From NCBI RefSeq assembly GCF_030297135.1, contig NZ_AP028065.1, positions 1,984,001 through 2,048,000 on the forward strand: 64,000 nt of DNA, written 5' to 3'. This DNA comes from Pseudoalteromonas apostichopi. Lineage in GTDB: Bacteria; Pseudomonadota; Gammaproteobacteria; Enterobacterales; Alteromonadaceae. Positions within the stretch are counted from its first letter, which is position 1, and each line of letters starts with the position of its first letter. Shown here one piece after another: positions 59,867-64,000 of this stretch. The notes under the pieces are model-generated. The model was not told where the DNA came from. It saw nothing but the letters and a program-made list of their open reading frames with translations, and ran no database searches. The translations under genes were made by a program, and so were the position numbers.

Positions 59867-61594
59867 TTATTGAAATGGGAATACCAGTGGTATGAGTGTT
59901 AAAACCGTAATCGAGTAAATAATCGATAAAGGTAAGCCCATGGCAATATAATCTTTAAGGCGGTAGTTTCCCGCGCTGTAAACCATCAAGTTAGTTTGAT
60001 AACCAAATGGCGAAATGAAGCTAGCCGATGCACCAAATGCGACAGCCATAATAAAAGGCAACGGTGATACATCAAAACCAACGGCTAGTGCATACGCTAC
60101 CGGAAACGAAAGCGCAGCAGCGGCATTGTTGGTAATGAGTTCGGTAAACAAAACCGTCATTAAAAATATTGCGATAAATGCCCCGTAGGGCCCAAAGTCA
60201 CCTAAAACGTATAACATGGCTGATGAAATTTCACCGGCAAGCCCTGTGCCTATCATGAGTTTGGCAAGGCCAATAGCACTACCCACTACTGCGAGTAACT
60301 CAATCGGAAAACGACGTTTTACTTCACTTAGCTTGATTGTGCCCGTTAGCATTAAACCGATAAGAAGAACGAGTAGGCCTTTCACTAAGGGAACAAGGCC
60401 AATAATACTTAACCCCAATACGGCTGCAAAACTCGCTAACACAATATTTGATTGCTTAGGTTTTAAATGGGTTTGTAAATCAAGACCTGAAATATAAACA
60501 AACTCGCGCTTTAAATTGGGTAGCGAGTAAAACTCTTTGCCAGGCGCAAGGATCAATGAGTCACCCGCTTGCAATTGAACTTTACCTAAGCCGCCTTGTA
60601 AACGGTCATGGCCGCGACGAATAGCAATAACGGCTGCATGAAACTGCTCACGAAAGCGAACTTCTTTAATTGTTTTACCAATGTATTTTGAAGAATGGCT
60701 AACAACAACTTCAACTAGGTGCTCAACGTCTTTCTCATGTTTGTCGTGCACAACTTTTAAGCCATCAAATTGGGTAAGCAGAGGCACTGACTTTATGTCA
60801 CCTACAAACAGCAGTACGTCACCTTCTTTGATAACTTGTTTTGGTGTAACCGCGCAAATTCGTTTATCACCACGGATTATTTCGGCTAAGAACAAGTCTT
60901 TTAATTCACGAAGGCCATTCTCTTCAACACTTTTACCAATTAATTTCGAACCTGTTTCTACTTTACCTTCAAGGTAAAAGGGCACCACTTCTTGGTCGTT
61001 TTTACCGTTATCTGGTAAATACTTGAGCATCACCAAAATAGTGATAAGTCCGACGCTCAATGCGCCTAAACCAATCAAGGTAAAATCAAAAAAACCAAGG
61101 GGCTCCATTCCTGCTTCAACGGCAAAGCCATTAACAATTAAATTGGTTGAAGTGCCAATCAGCGTAATTGTGCCACCTAAAATGGCGGTATACGATAAAG
61201 GTAATAAAAGCTTAGATGGTGAATGGGTCGGGCTTTCTTTTATTGCACTAATCAGCGATGCCACTACCGCAGTATTATTGGTAAATGATGATAAAAAGGC
61301 GGTTGATAAACCTAGTTTTGTCACCGAACTTGTCAGGCTGCCTTTCGAAAGAGACTGAGCAAGCTTTTGCACTAGCGTGGTTTTTTCTACAGCTATCGAA
61401 ACGAGTACAAGTAGAATAAGCGTAATTAAAGAAGGGTTTGCATAGTTAATTAGCATATCTTCAAGACTGATCAGCCCTGCTAAATAACTAATACCAATAG
61501 CGCCGACAAATAACCATGCTGGTTTTAGTCGAGTGCCAAAAAGACACCCCACTAATACCAGCATAATGCCTGTTAATACCAGCTGTTGATACAT
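59867..61594 (-). CDS. SLC13-family transporter with RCK_C domains, probable sulfate uptake
   Basis: The 575-residue inner-membrane protein is of the SLC13/divalent anion:Na+ symporter type. Two membrane halves carry the SNT-like motifs GTSTNLIVNGF and TNNAAAALSFP. Two TrkA_C (RCK_C) domains (about 205-290 and 290-375) lie between them, a layout seen in SAC1-like sulfate carriers. Its place between cysN and cysC strongly suggests sulfate as the substrate, replacing an ABC sulfate importer (inference). Gaps are 32 and 14 bases. Confidence 0.88.
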   Translation of the reverse strand: MYQQLVLTGIMLVLVGCLFGTRLKPAWLFVGAIGISYLAGLISLEDMLINYANPSLITLILLVLVSIAVEKTTLVQKLAQSLSKGSLTSSVTKLGLSTAFLSSFTNNTAVVASLISAIKESPTHSPSKLLLPLSYTAILGGTITLIGTSTNLIVNGFAVEAGMEPLGFFDFTLIGLGALSVGLITILVMLKYLPDNGKNDQEVVPFYLEGKVETGSKLIGKSVEENGLRELKDLFLAEIIRGDKRICAVTPKQVIKEGDVLLFVGDIKSVPLLTQFDGLKVVHDKHEKDVEHLVEVVVSHSSKYIGKTIKEVRFREQFHAAVIAIRRGHDRLQGGLGKVQLQAGDSLILAPGKEFYSLPNLKREFVYISGLDLQTHLKPKQSNIVLASFAAVLGLSIIGLVPLVKGLLVLLIGLMLTGTIKLSEVKRRFPIELLAVVGSAIGLAKLMIGTGLAGEISSAMLYVLGDFGPYGAFIAIFLMTVLFTELITNNAAAALSFPVAYALAVGFDVSPLPFIMAVAFGASASFISPFGYQTNLMVYSAGNYRLKDYIAMGLPLSIIYSITVLTLIPLVFPFQ

Positions 61595-61626
61595 GCTTTT
61601 TACTTCCTATAACAGGCGAATAATGA

Positions 61627-63051
61627 TTACTTAAGCTTAGTTATATCAAGCGCTTGCCAATGAGGGAAGTGCTTGCGTACTAAAGCATTAAATTCAACTT
61701 CAAAGTCGCTAAAGCTACTTTGCTGCTCTTCAGTGCTAAGTAATTGCTCAATCATACCTGCCGCAACGGTTAAGTTTGATAGGCGATCAATTAAAATAAA
61801 CGCACCTGTTTCATGGTTGTTGTGGTACTCATCGGCCAAAATTGTTTCAGTAAGCTCTAAGGTTACAATAGCAATTTCGTTAAGTTGTAATGAGTCAGCT
61901 TGACCATGCTCAAGGGTATTTACATCAATGGTGTGATCGATCTTTCTAACCACTGCTGAGGTGTTTTTGCTGCCTAACTTAAAGTTGTAGCTTTTACCTA
62001 ATACTAACGGTGCTTCATGCATCCATACTAATTTAGCTTGAATACGGTTAGTAACAGCTGCTTTTGAAGCTGCTGGCACAATAACATCACCACGACTGAT
62101 ATCAATTTCATCATTTAACGTTAAAGTGATTGCTTGACCTGCTTCAGCCGTATCTAGGTTACCATCGAAAGTCACAATTTCTTTAATGCTTGAGCTTTTA
62201 CCAGATGGTAAAACTTTTACTGCATCACCAACACTGAACTTGCCAGACGTTAAAGTGCCTTGGAAGCCACGAAAATCTAAGTTAGGGCGCACAACATATT
62301 GCACAGGAAGACGTGCTTCAAAACCGCTATCAATTTCAGCCGCTGGTGAGTCTTCAAGTAACTCAAGCAGTGGTTTATCTGTGTAGTAAGGTGTGTGTAG
62401 AGAGCGTGTTACTACGTTGTCACCCTTGAGCGCTGACATAGGTACAAACTTGATATTAGTAACATTTAGCTGCTCTGCAAATTTTAGATAATCCGCTTTG
62501 ATTTTCTCATACACGGTTTCATCGAAATCGACGATATCCATCTTGTTGATTGCAACAACAAACTGCTTAATGCCGAGCGAATCGCAGATAAAGCTATGAC
62601 GTTTAGTCTGCACTTGTACACCGTAACGAGCGTCGACTAAGATAATCGCCACATCGCTGGTTGATGCGCCGGTAACCATGTTGCGCGTGTACTGCTCATG
62701 TCCTGGCGTATCAGCAATGATGAACTTACGTTTTGCTGTTGAAAAGTAACGATAAGCAACGTCAATCGTAATACCTTGCTCACGCTCAGCTTGAAGGCCA
62801 TCTACAAGTAGTGCTAAATCAAGCTCTTCACCCGCATTACCGACTTTTTCATTGTCTTTATGTAGTGCAGCAAGTTGGTCTTCATAAATTTGATGGCTGT
62901 CATGTAAAAGGCGGCCAATCAGGGTCGACTTACCGTCATCTACACTACCACAGGTAAGCATGCGTAAAAGGCTTTTGTCTTGCTGACGCGCAAGGTAGGC
63001 GTCGATGCCTAACTCTCTTACTTCATTAATTGTGTCGTTTGTTTTAGACAT
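61627..63051 (-). CDS. cysN: sulfate adenylyltransferase subunit 1 (GTPase)
   Basis: The 474-residue regulatory GTPase drives APS formation by CysD. EF-Tu-like motifs are GSVDDGKSTLIGRLLHD, the DTPGHEQYTRNM G3 box and NKMD. It has no fused APS kinase; CysC is separate. The ATG shares a base with the cysD stop. Confidence 0.97.
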   Translation of the reverse strand: MSKTNDTINEVRELGIDAYLARQQDKSLLRMLTCGSVDDGKSTLIGRLLHDSHQIYEDQLAALHKDNEKVGNAGEELDLALLVDGLQAEREQGITIDVAYRYFSTAKRKFIIADTPGHEQYTRNMVTGASTSDVAIILVDARYGVQVQTKRHSFICDSLGIKQFVVAINKMDIVDFDETVYEKIKADYLKFAEQLNVTNIKFVPMSALKGDNVVTRSLHTPYYTDKPLLELLEDSPAAEIDSGFEARLPVQYVVRPNLDFRGFQGTLTSGKFSVGDAVKVLPSGKSSSIKEIVTFDGNLDTAEAGQAITLTLNDEIDISRGDVIVPAASKAAVTNRIQAKLVWMHEAPLVLGKSYNFKLGSKNTSAVVRKIDHTIDVNTLEHGQADSLQLNEIAIVTLELTETILADEYHNNHETGAFILIDRLSNLTVAAGMIEQLLSTEEQQSSFSDFEVEFNALVRKHFPHWQALDITKLK

Positions 63052-63950
63052 TAGAAATAGCCCTCACGTTTTTTCTTTTCCATTGAACCCGCAGAGTCGT
63101 GATCAATCACGCGGCCTTCACGCTCAGAAGAGGTTGAAAGCAGCATCTCTTCAATAATTTCAGTTAAGGTTCCTGCCGTTGATTCCACGGCACCTGTTAG
63201 CGGGTAACAACCAAGGGTACGAAAACGGACAGATTTCATTTGTGGTACTTCACCTTCTTCCAATGGCATGCGCTCGTCATCAACCATGATTAGCGTACCG
63301 TTACGCTCTACAACAGGGCGTTCTTTAGCAAGGTAAAGTGGAACCATTTCAATGTTTTCTTGGTAGATATACTGCCAAATATCAAGTTCAGTCCAGTTAG
63401 ATAATGGAAATACACGAATGCTTTCACCCGGGTTAACTTGGCTGTTGTACGTATTCCAAAGCTCTGGACGTTGGTTTTTTGGATCCCATCTGTGGTGCTT
63501 ATCACGGAATGAGTAAACACGTTCTTTAGCACGAGATTTCTCTTCGTCACGACGTGCACCACCAAATGCAGCATCGAAGCCGTATTTGTCTAACGCTTGC
63601 TTTAAGCCTTGCGTTTTCATGATATCGGTGTGCTTTGCTGAGCCGTGTACAAACGGATTAATATCAATCTCTAACCCTTCAGGGTTTTTGTGGACGATTA
63701 AATCAAAACCATACTCTTTAGCTAGACGGTCACGAAACTCAATCATTTCCTTAAATTTCCAGTTGGTATCAACGTGTAAAAGTGGAAATGGAATTTTTGC
63801 TGGATAAAACGCTTTACGTGCTAAGTGTAATAACACTGATGAATCTTTACCGATTGAGTAAAGCATCACCGGGTTTTCAAACTCAGCAGCTACTTCGCGC
63901 ATGATTTTGATACTTTCAGCTTCTAATTGCTGAAGGTGTGTTAAAGCCAT
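63051..63950 (-). CDS. cysD: sulfate adenylyltransferase subunit 2
   Basis: The 299-residue PP-loop ATPase forms APS from ATP and sulfate with CysN. It has the loop YSIGKDSSVLLHLARKAF, FGGARRDEEKSRAKERVYSFR and ends GSMEKKKREGYF. It is the first gene of the visible cys operon. AGGACG precedes the ATG. The last 50 bases of the window hold only a possible stop of another minus-strand gene. Confidence 0.97.
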   Translation of the reverse strand: MALTHLQQLEAESIKIMREVAAEFENPVMLYSIGKDSSVLLHLARKAFYPAKIPFPLLHVDTNWKFKEMIEFRDRLAKEYGFDLIVHKNPEGLEIDINPFVHGSAKHTDIMKTQGLKQALDKYGFDAAFGGARRDEEKSRAKERVYSFRDKHHRWDPKNQRPELWNTYNSQVNPGESIRVFPLSNWTELDIWQYIYQENIEMVPLYLAKERPVVERNGTLIMVDDERMPLEEGEVPQMKSVRFRTLGCYPLTGAVESTAGTLTEIIEEMLLSTSSEREGRVIDHDSAGSMEKKKREGYF

Positions 63951-64000
63951 TGTTAGTCGTCCTACTAAAATGATTAAAAGTTAAATTAAGCTACGCCAGT

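Noticed and set aside
63986..64000. Possible C-terminal end of a minus-strand gene upstream of cysD
   Set aside because: Only four codons before a TAA are in the window; nothing can be identified.

Overview
The window looks like chromosomal DNA of a marine gammaproteobacterium of the Alteromonadales, most likely Pseudoalteromonas. The reasons are moderate-to-low GC, gammaproteobacterial rRNA and ribosomal-protein sequences, a gspC-to-gspN type II secretion operon, a tandem dsbA pair behind srkA, a TorF-type porin, and GTAG-type REP elements and heptamer repeats between genes. Genus is inferred from gene content and general family knowledge, not from a database search.

Layout. 1-8.7 kb: two Bor/Iss-like lipoproteins, a MacAB-type ABC export cluster with a Yip1 membrane protein, an aldo/keto reductase, a TorF-type porin, an unrecognised 388-residue protein, and a small HTH regulator plus membrane protein behind a promoter with three operator repeats. 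8.9-10.8 kb: an AsmA-family protein. 11.1-19.6 kb: the spc and alpha ribosomal-protein operons (rplN to rplQ, with secY and rpoA). The S10 operon that often lies upstream is absent. 19.6-25.3 kb: rRNA operon A (16S-23S-5S, no spacer tRNA). 26-29.2 kb: pckA, hslO and hslR. 29.4-40.8 kb: gspC, D, E, F, G, H, I, J, K, L, M and N. 40.8-50.2 kb: UPF0149 protein, a small zinc-ribbon gene and its partner, ccoG, srkA-dsbA-dsbA, a DUF523 protein, trmA, a DUF5610 protein, murI and a membrane-anchored RRM protein. 50.4-56.1 kb: rRNA operon B (16S-tRNA-Ile-tRNA-Ala-23S-5S). 56.7-64 kb: an HAAAP amino-acid transporter, a small unknown gene and the sulfate-activation operon cysD-cysN-SLC13 transporter-cysC-cysQ.

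How the parts work together. The ribosomal-protein operons and both rRNA operons point the same way, as expected for highly transcribed genes co-directional with replication. The twelve gsp genes encode nearly a whole type II secretion machine; the prepilin peptidase must lie elsewhere. srkA and the two dsbA genes form an envelope stress and disulfide unit. The cys genes take imported sulfate to APS and PAPS and remove the PAP by-product.

Most of the window is conserved core genome. I found no clear new multi-gene system. The less ordinary signals are mainly regulatory or structural: an operator inside the promoter spacer of the HTH module, a paired palindromic operator upstream of pckA, a terminator inside the murI coding sequence, Fis-like sites upstream of the two rrn P1 promoters offset by exactly 10 bp, and 155-bp tandem arrays of REP-pair elements downstream of both rRNA operons.
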